This document shows positions 32,068 to 42,323 of a DNA stretch of 64,000 bases, piece by piece. The stretch comes from JAGSOU01 sp049974865 (GTDB lineage Bacteria > Pseudomonadota > Alphaproteobacteria > Rhodobacterales > Rhodobacteraceae). The stretch is from assembly GCA_049974865.1 (NCBI GenBank), contig JBNGCX010000007.1, positions 19,604-83,603 of the forward strand, given 5' to 3'. A program made the position numbers and the translations under genes. Within the stretch, counting starts at the first letter, position 1, and the number at the start of each line of letters is the position of its first letter. Below the pieces are notes generated by a model, which was not told where the DNA came from, searched no databases, and saw only the letters and a program-made list of their open reading frames with translations.

Positions 32068-33621
32068 ATGATCCGGATGCTCTTGGGCGCGGCGTTTTTC
32101 GCCGCGCTTTTCATGGCGGCCCCCAAGGCGGCAACGGCGCAGGACGTCACGTTGAGCTCGCGCGATGGCGGGGTCGAGGTCAGCGGCACGCTGCTGTCCT
32201 TCGACGGCGAATTCTACCGGGTCGAGACGGTTTACGGCGTCCTGACGCTGGACAGCCAGGCGGTGCTGTGCGAGGGGCCGGGCTGTCCCGACCTGGAGGC
32301 CTACGTGGCCGAGTTCACCCTGTCGGGCGCGCGCAGCATGGGGGCGGTGTTGATGCCCGCGCTGATCGAGGCTTTCGCAGCGCGGCAGGGGCTGTCGGCC
32401 CGCCGGATGGTGCGCGACGACGATTTTTTCACCTATGTGCTGGGCCAGCCCGAAACCGGCCATGACGCGGCCCGGATCACCTTCCGGCTGAGCACCACCG
32501 CCGAGGGCTTCGCCGATCTGCTGGCCGGCGAGACCGACCTGGTCATGGCCCTGCGCGAGGTGCGGGCCGATGAGGCGGCGCTGGCGCAGGAGGCCGGGCT
32601 GGGCGACCTGTCCGACCCCGCGCGTGCTCGGGTCGTGGCGCTGGACGCGCTGGTGCCTGTGGTCGCGCGCGACAACCCGCTGCGCGAGATCGGGGCCGGT
32701 ACGCTGGTGGCGCTGCTCTCGGGGCAAGAGGCCAACTGGCCGGGGCGGGAAGAACCGGTCGTGCTGCACGGCCCGCCGCAGGGCTCGGGCCTGGATGAAC
32801 TGCTGGACGACCGGCTGCTGGCCCCGGCCGATACCCGCCTGGCCGAGGGCATCCGTCGGCACCCCGACGACGCCGCGCTGGCCGATGCGGTGGCGCGCGA
32901 TCCGCTGGGCCTGGCGGTGACGCGCCTGTCGGAGACGGGCAATGCGCGGGTGCTGCGGATCGCGGGCGCCTGCGGCATGAGCCCCGCGCTCAGCCGTCGC
33001 AGCGTGAAGGCCGAGGATTACCCCTTTGCCGCGCCGCTGTTCCTCTACACGCCGGCGCATCGGCTGCCGCTGCTGGCGCGCGACTTCCTCGATTTCCTGT
33101 CCACGCCCGCCGCGCAGATCGTGGTGCGCCGGGCCGGGTTCACCGACCAGGGGCGCGAGGAGATTCCGCTGGCCGCCCAGGGGGAACGGCTGGCCAATGC
33201 CATCGCCCGGGCCGGGCCCGAGATCGGCCTGGAAGAGCTGCAGCGCATGGTGGCCGCGCTGAAGGGCGCGGCGCGGCTGACCACCAGTTTCCGGTTCCGC
33301 GGCGGCTCCACCACGCTGGACGCGCAATCCTCGGGCAACGTGGCCGCGCTGGCCCGTGCGCTGGAAAGCGGTGCCTTCGACGGGCGCGAGGTGATCTTCG
33401 TGGGCTTCTCCGATGGCGAGGGCGGCGCGGCCGTCAACCGCGAGATCGCCCTGCGCCGCGCGCGCGAGGTGCGCGAGGCGGTGCGCGCCTCGGCGGTCTG
33501 GGCCGACCTGTCCCGCGTCGAGCTGAGCGTGGAAGCCTTTGGCGAGGCGCTGCCCATGGCCTGCGACGACACCGAGTGGGGCCGCCGCGTGAACCGCCGG
33601 GTCGAGGTCTGGCTGCGCTAG
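32068..33621 (+). CDS. Periplasmic solute-binding-like domain fused to an OmpA peptidoglycan-binding domain
   Basis: 517 residues. A signal peptide (MIRMLLGAAFFAALFMAAPKAATA) is followed by a region resembling phosphate-type binding proteins (GARSMGAVLMPALIEAFAARQGL and later VVARDNPLREIGAGTLVALLSGQ), about residues 85-340. The C-terminal 120 residues are an OmpA-type domain (FRFRGGSTTLDAQSSGNVAALARAL, VEAFGEALPMACDDTEWGRRVNRRVEVWLR) that binds diaminopimelate in peptidoglycan. It suggests a wall-anchored sensor or binding protein. The stop shares a CTAG with radC. Confidence 0.8.
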   Translation: MIRMLLGAAFFAALFMAAPKAATAQDVTLSSRDGGVEVSGTLLSFDGEFYRVETVYGVLTLDSQAVLCEGPGCPDLEAYVAEFTLSGARSMGAVLMPALIEAFAARQGLSARRMVRDDDFFTYVLGQPETGHDAARITFRLSTTAEGFADLLAGETDLVMALREVRADEAALAQEAGLGDLSDPARARVVALDALVPVVARDNPLREIGAGTLVALLSGQEANWPGREEPVVLHGPPQGSGLDELLDDRLLAPADTRLAEGIRRHPDDAALADAVARDPLGLAVTRLSETGNARVLRIAGACGMSPALSRRSVKAEDYPFAAPLFLYTPAHRLPLLARDFLDFLSTPAAQIVVRRAGFTDQGREEIPLAAQGERLANAIARAGPEIGLEELQRMVAALKGAARLTTSFRFRGGSTTLDAQSSGNVAALARALESGAFDGREVIFVGFSDGEGGAAVNREIALRRAREVREAVRASAVWADLSRVELSVEAFGEALPMACDDTEWGRRVNRRVEVWLR

Positions 33622-34361
33622 AGATACCCCTCGGCGCGGAAGCTCAGCTCGCGCGATTTACCGATAATCAGGTGGTCATGCACGCTCAGGCCCAGGGCCT
33701 GCGCCGCGGCCTCGATCTGCGCGGTCATGGCGATGTCCGCCTCCGAGGGCGTCGGGTCTCCCGAGGGGTGGTTATGCACCAGGATCAGGGCGCTGGCGTT
33801 CAGTTCCAGCGCGCGCTTGACCACCTCGCGCGGGTAGACGGGGACGTGATCGACGGTGCCGCGGGCCTGCTCCTCATCCGCGATCAGCACGTTCTTGCGG
33901 TCGAGGAACAGGATGCGGAACTGCTCGGTCTCGCGATGGGCCATGGTGGTGTGGCAATAGTCCAGCACCGCGTCCCAGCTTGAGATCATCTGCCGTTCCA
34001 TCACCCGCGCCCGGGCCAGCCGGTGCGCGGCGGCCTCGACGATCTTCAGCTCCTGCACCACGGTTTCGCCCACGCCCCTGACCTCTCGCAGCCGGGCGGG
34101 CGGGGCGGAGAGCACGCCGTTGAAATCGCCGAAGCGGTCCAGCAGGGCGCGGGCCAGCGGCTTGACGTCCTGCCGGGGGATGGCGCGGAACAGCACCAGC
34201 TCCAGCAGTTCGTAATCCGGCATCGCCGCCGCGCCGCCCTGCACGAAGCGTTCGCGCAGCCGCTTGCGGTGGTCCTTGATATAAGAGGGCAGCCGCCCGC
34301 CCTTGGGCAGGGTCGGCGGCGTCTCCCCGGCCTCGAACAGGGGCAGGGGGGCCTCGGACAT
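33618..34361 (-). CDS. radC: RadC/JAB-domain protein
   Basis: 247 residues from the ATG at 34361 (MSEAPLPLFEAGETPP, the family N-terminus); an ATG at 34379 is the alternative. N-terminal helix-hairpin-helix (LLDRFGDFNGVLSAPPARLREVRGVGE) precedes a JAB/MPN-type metalloprotease-like domain with the HNHPSGDPTPSEAD metal motif. RadC was named for DNA repair but its real function is unsettled. It lies 42-60 nt downstream of dnaJ on the same strand, so may be read through from the heat-shock unit. Confidence 0.9.
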   Translation of the reverse strand: MSEAPLPLFEAGETPPTLPKGGRLPSYIKDHRKRLRERFVQGGAAAMPDYELLELVLFRAIPRQDVKPLARALLDRFGDFNGVLSAPPARLREVRGVGETVVQELKIVEAAAHRLARARVMERQMISSWDAVLDYCHTTMAHRETEQFRILFLDRKNVLIADEEQARGTVDHVPVYPREVVKRALELNASALILVHNHPSGDPTPSEADIAMTAQIEAAAQALGLSVHDHLIIGKSRELSFRAEGYL

Positions 34362-34421
34362 GGAAAAGGGCCGGCGCATGGGCCGACCCTTTCAGAATGT
34401 GCTGAACGTTTTGTTAACGGC

Positions 34422-35567
34422 TCAGCTCTTCATCCCGTCCCAGAAGCCTTTGACCTTGTCGAAGAAGCCCGAGGTCTCGGGGTTGTTGTGTTCGCTCAGC
34501 TTGTCGAACTCGCGCAGCAGTTCTTTCTGCTTGGCGGTCAGGTTGACGGGCGTTTCCACCGCCAGCTCGATGAACATGTCGCCGGTCACGCCGCCGCGCA
34601 GCGAGGGCATGCCCTTGCCGCGCAGGCGCATCTGCTTGCCCGACTGGCTGCCGGCGGGGACCTTCACGCGCGAGCGGCCGCCGTCGATCGTGGGCACCTC
34701 GACCTCGCCGCCCAGTGCCGCGGTGGGCATGGAGACCGGCACCCGGCAATAGAGGTTCTGGCTGTCGCGTTCGAAGATCGGGTGATCCTTCACCTCGATG
34801 AAGATATAGAGGTCGCCCGCCGGTCCGCCGCGCAGCCCGGCCTCGCCCTCGCCGGCGAGGCGAATGCGGGTGCCGGTTTCGACGCCGGCGGGGATGTTCA
34901 CGCTGAGCGAGCGCTCTTTCTCGACCCGGCCGTTGCCGCTGCAGGCCTTGCAGGGGTTCTTTATGATCTGGCCCAGCCCGCCGCAGGTGGGGCAGGTGCG
35001 TTCGACCGTGAAGAAGCCCTGCTGCGCGCGCACCTTGCCCATGCCCGAGCAGGTCGGGCAGGCGCTGGGCTCGGCGCCGCTTTCGGCGCCGGTGCCGTGG
35101 CAGACGTCGCAGGTGACCGAGGCCGGCACCGTGATCGTCTTCTGCAGGCCCGAGAACGCCTCTTCGAGGCTGATGCGGAGGTTGTAGCGCAGGTCGGAGC
35201 CGCGGGTCGCCCGCTGCTGCCGGCCGCCGCCGCGCCCGCCCATGAAATCGCCGAACAGGTCGTCGAACACGTCCGAGAAGGCCGAGGCGAAATCGCCCTG
35301 GCCATAGCCGCCGCCCGGGCGCCCGCCGCCGCCCATGCTGCCGTCGAAGGCGGCATGGCCGAAGCGGTCGTAGGCGGCCTTTTTCTCGGGGTCCTTCAGC
35401 GCGTCATAGGCCTCGTTCACTTCCTTGAACTGGGTCTCGGCGTCGGGGTTGTCGGAATTGCGGTCGGGGTGGAGCTCCTTGGCCTTCTTGCGATAGGCCT
35501 TCTTGATCTCGTCGGCCGACGCGCCGCGCGCAACGCCCAGAACCTCGTAATAGTCGCGTTTTGCCAT
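34422..35567 (-). CDS. dnaJ: Co-chaperone DnaJ (Hsp40)
   Basis: 381 residues. The J domain contains HPD (LHPDRNSD), then a Gly-rich region, four zinc-finger repeats (CDVCHGTG, CPTCSGMG, CPTCGGLG, CKACSGNG) and the C-terminal substrate-binding domain. It delivers substrates to DnaK and stimulates its ATPase. It is 72 nt downstream of dnaK with a strong hairpin in the gap, which may lower its expression relative to dnaK. The stop codon lies within a weaker stem (34401-34426). Confidence 0.97.
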   Translation of the reverse strand: MAKRDYYEVLGVARGASADEIKKAYRKKAKELHPDRNSDNPDAETQFKEVNEAYDALKDPEKKAAYDRFGHAAFDGSMGGGGRPGGGYGQGDFASAFSDVFDDLFGDFMGGRGGGRQQRATRGSDLRYNLRISLEEAFSGLQKTITVPASVTCDVCHGTGAESGAEPSACPTCSGMGKVRAQQGFFTVERTCPTCGGLGQIIKNPCKACSGNGRVEKERSLSVNIPAGVETGTRIRLAGEGEAGLRGGPAGDLYIFIEVKDHPIFERDSQNLYCRVPVSMPTAALGGEVEVPTIDGGRSRVKVPAGSQSGKQMRLRGKGMPSLRGGVTGDMFIELAVETPVNLTAKQKELLREFDKLSEHNNPETSGFFDKVKGFWDGMKS

Positions 35568-35594
35568 CAGCTATCTCCCTTTCGGGAACGCGAG

Positions 35595-35621
35595 GGCCGG
35601 CCCGGTGTCCCCGGACCGGCC
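35595..35621 (-). promoter_or_regulatory. Stable hairpin between dnaK and dnaJ
   Basis: GGCCGG-C-CCGG (35595-35605) pairs with CCGG-A-CCGGCC (35611-35621), with a single C/A mismatch and a 5-nt loop. There is no T-tract, so it more likely stabilises upstream dnaK mRNA or partly slows transcription than terminates it. Effect inferred. Confidence 0.5.
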
Positions 35622-35639
35622 GCAAGGGTTCCGTCGCGC

Positions 35640-37556
<1,917 letters not shown>

Positions 37557-37664
37557 AATACTCTACCTCTTCTTTCGGCGATGTTTTGGAGGGCAGACCC
37601 TGAAAAGGCTTCCGCTCTCCGATCCCAAATACCGGGCGGGATTGTTCCCGACCGGGCTCTCGGG

Positions 37665-37696
37665 CGTATATAGGAGGGGGTACAGGGGCCTGCAAG
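37665..37696 (-). promoter_or_regulatory. Sigma-32 (heat-shock) promoter of dnaK
   Basis: Read on the minus strand: CTTG (37696-37693), an 18-nt spacer, then CCTATATACG (37674-37665). All defined positions of the consensus CTTG-N17/18-CYTATNTNNG are met. The transcript would begin about 100 nt before the dnaK ATG. The alkB start on the other strand is 33 nt away, so the regions overlap functionally. Confidence 0.8.
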
Positions 37697-37728
37697 CCGG
37701 GCCGATTACGGAAATGTGAAGGAGCGGT

Positions 37729-38373
37729 ATGAAAGACCCAGTTGCCCCCGATAGCGCGCCCCGGCGCCCGCGTCCCGGTCTCGTGCTGCGCGGGGTCGAG
37801 GTGTTCGACGGGCTGGTTTCGGCCGAGGAACAGGCCGCGCTGGTCGAGGACCTGCGCGCCGTGATCCGGGCCGCGCCGCTGTTCTCGCCCATGACGCCCT
37901 ATGGGCGGCCGATGCGGGTGCGCATGACCTCGGCCGGGCGCTATGGCTGGTATTCCGACCGGCGCGGCTATCGCTATGAGCCGAAACACCCCTCCGGCAC
38001 CGACTGGCCGCCGATCCCCGGGCGGGTGCTGGCGCTGTGGCGGCTGGTGACCGGACTGGAGCGGGCGCCCGATTGCTGCCTCGTCAATTTCTACGACGAG
38101 GGCGCAAAGATGGGGATGCACCAGGACCGCGACGAGGCTGATTTTGATTTTCCGGTGGTCTCGGTCTCGCTGGGCGACGACGCGCTGTTCCGCATCGGAA
38201 ACCTGACCCGCGGCGGCAAGACCGAAAGCGTCTGGCTGCGGTCCGGCGACGTGCTGGTGATGGGGGGCGAGGCGCGGCTGGTCTATCACGGGGTGGACCG
38301 GATCCGGCCGGGCAGTTCCACCCTGCTGCCCAGGGGCGGGCGGATCAACCTGACGCTGCGGGTGGTGGACTGA
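37729..38373 (+). CDS. alkB: AlkB-type DNA oxidative demethylase
   Basis: 214 residues. It is an Fe(II)/2-oxoglutarate dioxygenase that repairs 1-methyladenine and 3-methylcytosine. The iron ligands are His and Asp in MGMHQDRDEADF and a distal His in RLVYHGVDR, with the 2-oxoglutarate arginine in GGRINLTLRVVD. NFYDEGAKMGMHQD and SVSLGDDALFRIGN are family hallmarks. It starts just beyond the dnaK heat-shock promoter and ends 6 nt before the polysaccharide cluster's first gene on the other strand. Confidence 0.93.
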   Translation: MKDPVAPDSAPRRPRPGLVLRGVEVFDGLVSAEEQAALVEDLRAVIRAAPLFSPMTPYGRPMRVRMTSAGRYGWYSDRRGYRYEPKHPSGTDWPPIPGRVLALWRLVTGLERAPDCCLVNFYDEGAKMGMHQDRDEADFDFPVVSVSLGDDALFRIGNLTRGGKTESVWLRSGDVLVMGGEARLVYHGVDRIRPGSSTLLPRGGRINLTLRVVD

Positions 38374-38379
38374 GCCGCC

Positions 38380-39201
38380 TCAGCGCTTGGCCTGCCAGCT
38401 GATCGAGGCGTGCTTGCGGGTGTAGAACTCGCCCATCAGCCCGATCATCAGCAGCGCGACCGACAGGTAGAGCGGGTAGCCGACCGAGGTGAAATGCGGG
38501 TTGTAGTTGATGAAGGTATAGCCCCGCGCCTGGTCGATGGAATGGAACAGCGGGTTCCACGAAAAAAATGCCAGCATGGTCGAGGGCAGGGTGTTGGCCA
38601 AAAACATCTTGCCCGAGGCGATCATGTTGGCCCGCGCATAAACTGTCGAGGCGATGCCCACGAAGCCGGGAAACCACGGTTTCACCGCCAGGAACACCAG
38701 TCCGATCGTCACCCCCGAGAACCACGCCAGCAGCAGCATCCCCATCGCGCCTATGGGGTCGTGGATGTGGATGGGGGTCACCGCGGCGTGGTAGATGAAC
38801 ATCACGAAGACCATGGACAGGATCTGGATATACAGCGATCCCAGCGCCGCGGCGCTGATGGCGATGATCGTGTTCATCGGCGCGTGCTGCATCATCGGCG
38901 AGGCGGGGCCTTCGGATTTCACCACCGCGCTCAGCGCCTTGGTATGGGTCAGGAACAGGAAGATCCCCGACATGATATACAGCAGGAAATCGCCGCGCAC
39001 CGCGTTGGTGCGCATGCCCAGCACCGTGAACATGATGTAGAAGGCCAGCACGAAGATCACGGTCTGCATCATGTTCAGCAGCAGCCCGATCAGGGCGTTG
39101 CCGTGGCTCTTGCGGATATTGCGCACGGTGGCGTGGTAGATGAGCGACAGAAGCTCAACCGCGCCACCCACGTGGGTCTTTGGTCTGCTGGGTTCAAACA
39201 T
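38380..39201 (-). CDS. ABC-2 type permease, polysaccharide export (KpsM-like)
   Basis: 273 residues from the ATG at 39201; the frame extends upstream with no coding character. Six hydrophobic segments are seen, beginning after an amphipathic N-terminal stretch (VELLSLIYHATVRNIRKS) typical of capsule and O-antigen permeases. NPLFHSIDQARGYTFINYNP is the characteristic C-terminal loop. It would pair with a KpsT-like ATPase, but no ATPase gene is in the window. Location next to cysQ, kdsB and glycosyltransferases supports glycan export. It is the only gene of the cluster on this strand. Confidence 0.85.
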   Translation of the reverse strand: MFEPSRPKTHVGGAVELLSLIYHATVRNIRKSHGNALIGLLLNMMQTVIFVLAFYIMFTVLGMRTNAVRGDFLLYIMSGIFLFLTHTKALSAVVKSEGPASPMMQHAPMNTIIAISAAALGSLYIQILSMVFVMFIYHAAVTPIHIHDPIGAMGMLLLAWFSGVTIGLVFLAVKPWFPGFVGIASTVYARANMIASGKMFLANTLPSTMLAFFSWNPLFHSIDQARGYTFINYNPHFTSVGYPLYLSVALLMIGLMGEFYTRKHASISWQAKR

Positions 39202-39334
39202 GCTCGCCCACTGCTTTCCCCTGCGGCCCGCGCGGGTTGCCGTTCTTGTCCTGCGCGAGCATAAGGGAGTTGCGGAATTCTGACAATGTGCCGGGGCTGT
39301 CGGCCGGGCATATGTGCACATGAGGAGACGGGAA

Positions 39335-40132
39335 TTGGATCATCAGGAACTCGCGCGGGTCATCCGCCGGACGGCACTGGAAGCGGGCGCCAGGATCATG
39401 GAGATCTACGACGCCGACGATTTCGAGGTGAAGACGAAATCCGACGAAAGTCCGGTGACCGAGGCCGACGAGGCCGCCGACGCCCTGATCTCGGCGGCGC
39501 TGAAGGCGGCCTTCCCGGACACGCTGATCGTGACCGAGGAGCAGGCCGCCAGCCATGCCGAGAGCGCCAAGAACTTCCTGATCGTCGACCCGCTGGACGG
39601 CACCAAGGAATTCGTCAAGCGCCGGGGCGAGTTCACGGTGAACATCGCCTATGTGGAAAACGGCGTGCCGGTGCGCGGCGTGGTCTACGCGCCCGCCAAG
39701 GGGCGGCTGTTCTACACCCGGGCCGACGGCTCGGCGGTGGAGGAAGGCGGCGCGCTCGACCTCGACACGGTGGGCGAGGTGAAGCCGATCCATGTCTCCG
39801 CGCCCGACAACGGCGGCCTGGTGGTCGTGGCCTCGAAATCGCACCGCGACCAGGCCACCGACGACTACATCGCCAAATACGCGACCCGCGACATGACCAG
39901 CGCCGGCTCTTCGCTGAAATTCTGCCTGGTGGCGACCGGCGAGGCCGATCTCTACCCGCGGCTGGGCCCCACGATGGAATGGGACACCGCCGCCGGCCAT
40001 GCCGTGCTGCTGGGCGCGGGCGGCCGGGTGGTGCGCTTCGACGACCATAGCGAACTGACCTATGGCAAGCCGGGCTACAAGAACCCCTTCTTCATCGCCT
40101 ACGCCCCCGGCGTCGAGCTGAAAGAGGCCTGA
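39335..40132 (+). CDS. cysQ: 3'(2'),5'-bisphosphate nucleotidase
   Basis: 265 residues from a TTG at 39335, chosen because GAGGAGA lies at 39322-39328 and the family N-terminus is DHQELARVIRR; an ATG at 39320 and a GTG at 39314 are alternatives. The metal sites are intact: EEQ in VTEEQAA, DPLDGTKEF and WDTAAGHAVLLGAGG. It hydrolyses PAP, the by-product of sulfotransferases, and helps sulfur assimilation. The neighbouring sulfotransferase at 48186 gives it a direct partner here. Next gene starts as its stop ends (overlap by 1 base). Confidence 0.92.
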   Translation: MDHQELARVIRRTALEAGARIMEIYDADDFEVKTKSDESPVTEADEAADALISAALKAAFPDTLIVTEEQAASHAESAKNFLIVDPLDGTKEFVKRRGEFTVNIAYVENGVPVRGVVYAPAKGRLFYTRADGSAVEEGGALDLDTVGEVKPIHVSAPDNGGLVVVASKSHRDQATDDYIAKYATRDMTSAGSSLKFCLVATGEADLYPRLGPTMEWDTAAGHAVLLGAGGRVVRFDDHSELTYGKPGYKNPFFIAYAPGVELKEA

Positions 40133-40932
40133 TGCCCGCGCTGATCGTCATCCCGGCCCGCTATGCCTCGACCCGCTATCCGGGCAAGCCGCTGGTGGGC
40201 CTGAAGGGGGCCGGCGGACAGGTAAAGAGCCTGATCCGGCGGTCCTGGGAGGCGGCCACGGCCGTGCCCGGCGGACACCACGTGGTGGTGGCCACCGACG
40301 ACGACCGCATCGCCGACGCGGCGCGCGATTTCGGCGCCGAGGTGGTGATGACCTCGGAAACCTGCGGCAACGGCACCGAGCGCTGCGCCGAGGCCTTCGA
40401 CGCGCTGGGCGGGGGCTATGACATCGTGGTCAATTTGCAGGGCGACGCGCCGCTGACGCCCGCGTGGTTCGTCGAAGAGTTGATCGCCGGGCTGGAGGCC
40501 GACCCGGTGGCCGAGGTCGCCACGCCCGTGCTGCGCTGCGACGGCGCGGGCCTGAACGCCCTGCTGGCCGACCGCCGCGCGGGCCGCGTGGGCGGCACCA
40601 CCGCCGTCTTTGGCTGGGACCGCAAGGCGCTCTATTTCTCGAAAGAGGTCATCCCCTATACCGGGCGGAGCTATCCGGACGGCGAGGCGACGCCGGTCTT
40701 CCACCATGTCGGCTGCTACGCCTACCGGCCCTCGGCCCTGGCCGCCTATCCCCGCTGGGAGGCCGGCCCGCTGGAACAGCTCGAGGGGCTGGAACAGCTC
40801 CGCTTCCTCGAACGCGAGCACCCGGTGCTCTGCGTCGAGGTGGAGGCGCGCGGCCGCCAGTTCTGGGAACTGAACAACCCCGAGGACGTGCCGCGCATCG
40901 AGGAGATGCTGGCCCGGATGGGGGTGGAATGA
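40132..40932 (+). CDS. kdsB: 3-deoxy-manno-octulosonate (KDO) cytidylyltransferase
   Basis: 266 residues. It activates KDO as CMP-KDO for LPS inner core or capsule. The nucleotide motif IPARYASTRYPGKPL is at the N-terminus, followed by CGNGTERCAEAF and NLQGDAPLTP; HHVGCYAYRPSALAAYPRWEAGPLEQLEGLEQLRFLE is the sugar-binding region near the C-terminus (cited in parts). There may be a housekeeping copy elsewhere in the genome. Its stop overlaps the next gene by ATGA. Confidence 0.9.
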   Translation: MPALIVIPARYASTRYPGKPLVGLKGAGGQVKSLIRRSWEAATAVPGGHHVVVATDDDRIADAARDFGAEVVMTSETCGNGTERCAEAFDALGGGYDIVVNLQGDAPLTPAWFVEELIAGLEADPVAEVATPVLRCDGAGLNALLADRRAGRVGGTTAVFGWDRKALYFSKEVIPYTGRSYPDGEATPVFHHVGCYAYRPSALAAYPRWEAGPLEQLEGLEQLRFLEREHPVLCVEVEARGRQFWELNNPEDVPRIEEMLARMGVE

Positions 40933-42218
40933 CCCCCGCGCCGCGGGTCAGCGTCGTGGTGGTCAGCCACGAACGGCCCGCGGCGCTGCGGCTCTGCCTG
41001 ACCGGGCTGCGCTATCTCGACTATCCCGAATTCGAGGTCATCGTCGCCGCCGACCGGCCGGGGCTCGATGCCGTGGCGGCGATGGGACTGGGCGGCGCGG
41101 TGAAATCCGTCCATGTGCCGGACAAGGGCATCTCGGCCGCGCGCAATGCCGGGGTCGCGCAGGCCGCGGGCGAGGTGGTGGCCTTCATCGACGATGATGC
41201 AGTGCCCGAGCCGACATGGCTGCGCCACCTCGCGGCGCCCTTCGCCGATCCGCAGGTCGCGGCGGCCGGCGGCTATGTGCGCGGGCGCAACGGGATTTCC
41301 TTTCAGTGGCGGGGCCGGGCGGTCGACGCGGCCGCGCGGCACAGCCCGCTCGACCTGCCGGGCAGGGCGTCGGCGCTGCTGGTGGGGTCGGCGGAACGGG
41401 CGATCAAGACCGAGGGCACGAACATGGCCTTCCGCCGCGAGCGACTGGCCGCGCTGGGCGGGTTCGACCCCGGCTATACTTATTTCCTGGACGAGACCGA
41501 CCTGAACATGCGGCTGGCGCGGCAGGGGGCGGTGACGGCCCTGGTGCCGCTGGCACAGGTGCATCACGGGTTCGCCCCCAGCGCCTGGCGCAGCGCCGCG
41601 CGCGCGCCGCGCTCGCTCTACGACATCGGGGCCAGCAGCGCCCTCTACCTGCGGAAATTCGCCCCCGAGGGGGCGCGGGAGGCGGCCGTGGCCGCCCTGC
41701 GCGCCGAACAGCGCGCCCGGCTGCTGCGGCATATGGTCCGCGGCACGCTCGAACCCCGCGATGTCCGGCGCCTGATGGCGAGCCTGGAGCGCGGCCTGGC
41801 CGAGGGGGCCGCAAGGCCCCTGTCCGCGCTGGCCCCGTTGAGCGGCCCGGCGGCCCCGTTCCGTCACTTCCCCGCCCATCCGCCCGCGCCGCAGCGGGTG
41901 CTGGCCGGGCGGGTCTGGCAGGCGCGCGCCCTGCGCCGCCGCGCAGCGGACATGGCGTCAGAGGGCCAGCGGGTGACGCTGTTCCTGTTCGGTCCCACGG
42001 CACTCTATCACCGCATGCGCTTCACCCCCGGCGGCTGGTGGGAACAGCGCGGCGGGCTGTTCGGCCGGTCCGGTCGCGCCGCGCCGCTGATCGCGCCGCA
42101 GCGCTTCGCCACCCGGCTGGAAGCCGAACGCCGCCGCCTTTGCCCTGTGCGACCCCTGTGCAACGAGGAGGCCACGTGCGACCCCGCACCGTTGCATGAC
42201 ACCGGGGTTTCCCTCTAG
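40929..42218 (+). CDS. Family 2 glycosyltransferase
   Basis: 429 residues from the ATG at 40929 that overlaps the kdsB stop; open frame upstream is a shadow of kdsB. The GT-A core shows VSVVVVSHERPAALRLCLTGL at the start, the DDD-like VAFIDDDAVPE and a WLRHL region, and an acceptor-side motif FLDETDLNMRLARQG. A roughly 140-residue C-terminal helical extension follows. It transfers a sugar from a nucleotide donor; donor and acceptor are unknown. Membership in the surface-glycan cluster is clear from position. Confidence 0.88.
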   Translation: MTPAPRVSVVVVSHERPAALRLCLTGLRYLDYPEFEVIVAADRPGLDAVAAMGLGGAVKSVHVPDKGISAARNAGVAQAAGEVVAFIDDDAVPEPTWLRHLAAPFADPQVAAAGGYVRGRNGISFQWRGRAVDAAARHSPLDLPGRASALLVGSAERAIKTEGTNMAFRRERLAALGGFDPGYTYFLDETDLNMRLARQGAVTALVPLAQVHHGFAPSAWRSAARAPRSLYDIGASSALYLRKFAPEGAREAAVAALRAEQRARLLRHMVRGTLEPRDVRRLMASLERGLAEGAARPLSALAPLSGPAAPFRHFPAHPPAPQRVLAGRVWQARALRRRAADMASEGQRVTLFLFGPTALYHRMRFTPGGWWEQRGGLFGRSGRAAPLIAPQRFATRLEAERRRLCPVRPLCNEEATCDPAPLHDTGVSL

Positions 42219-42323
42219 AAAAAGAAGCGCTTTTGTTTTTGCGCCGGAACCTGGGCGCGCGGGCCGGCGGAATTTGAGATTATACGAGGACGGCTGGATA
42301 AAGCCGGAAGCGAGGACAAGCAG

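Noticed and set aside
42219..42323. AAGCGCTT stem plus T run as terminator before galU
   Set aside because: Stem is only about four base pairs and the T run is broken; too weak to list.
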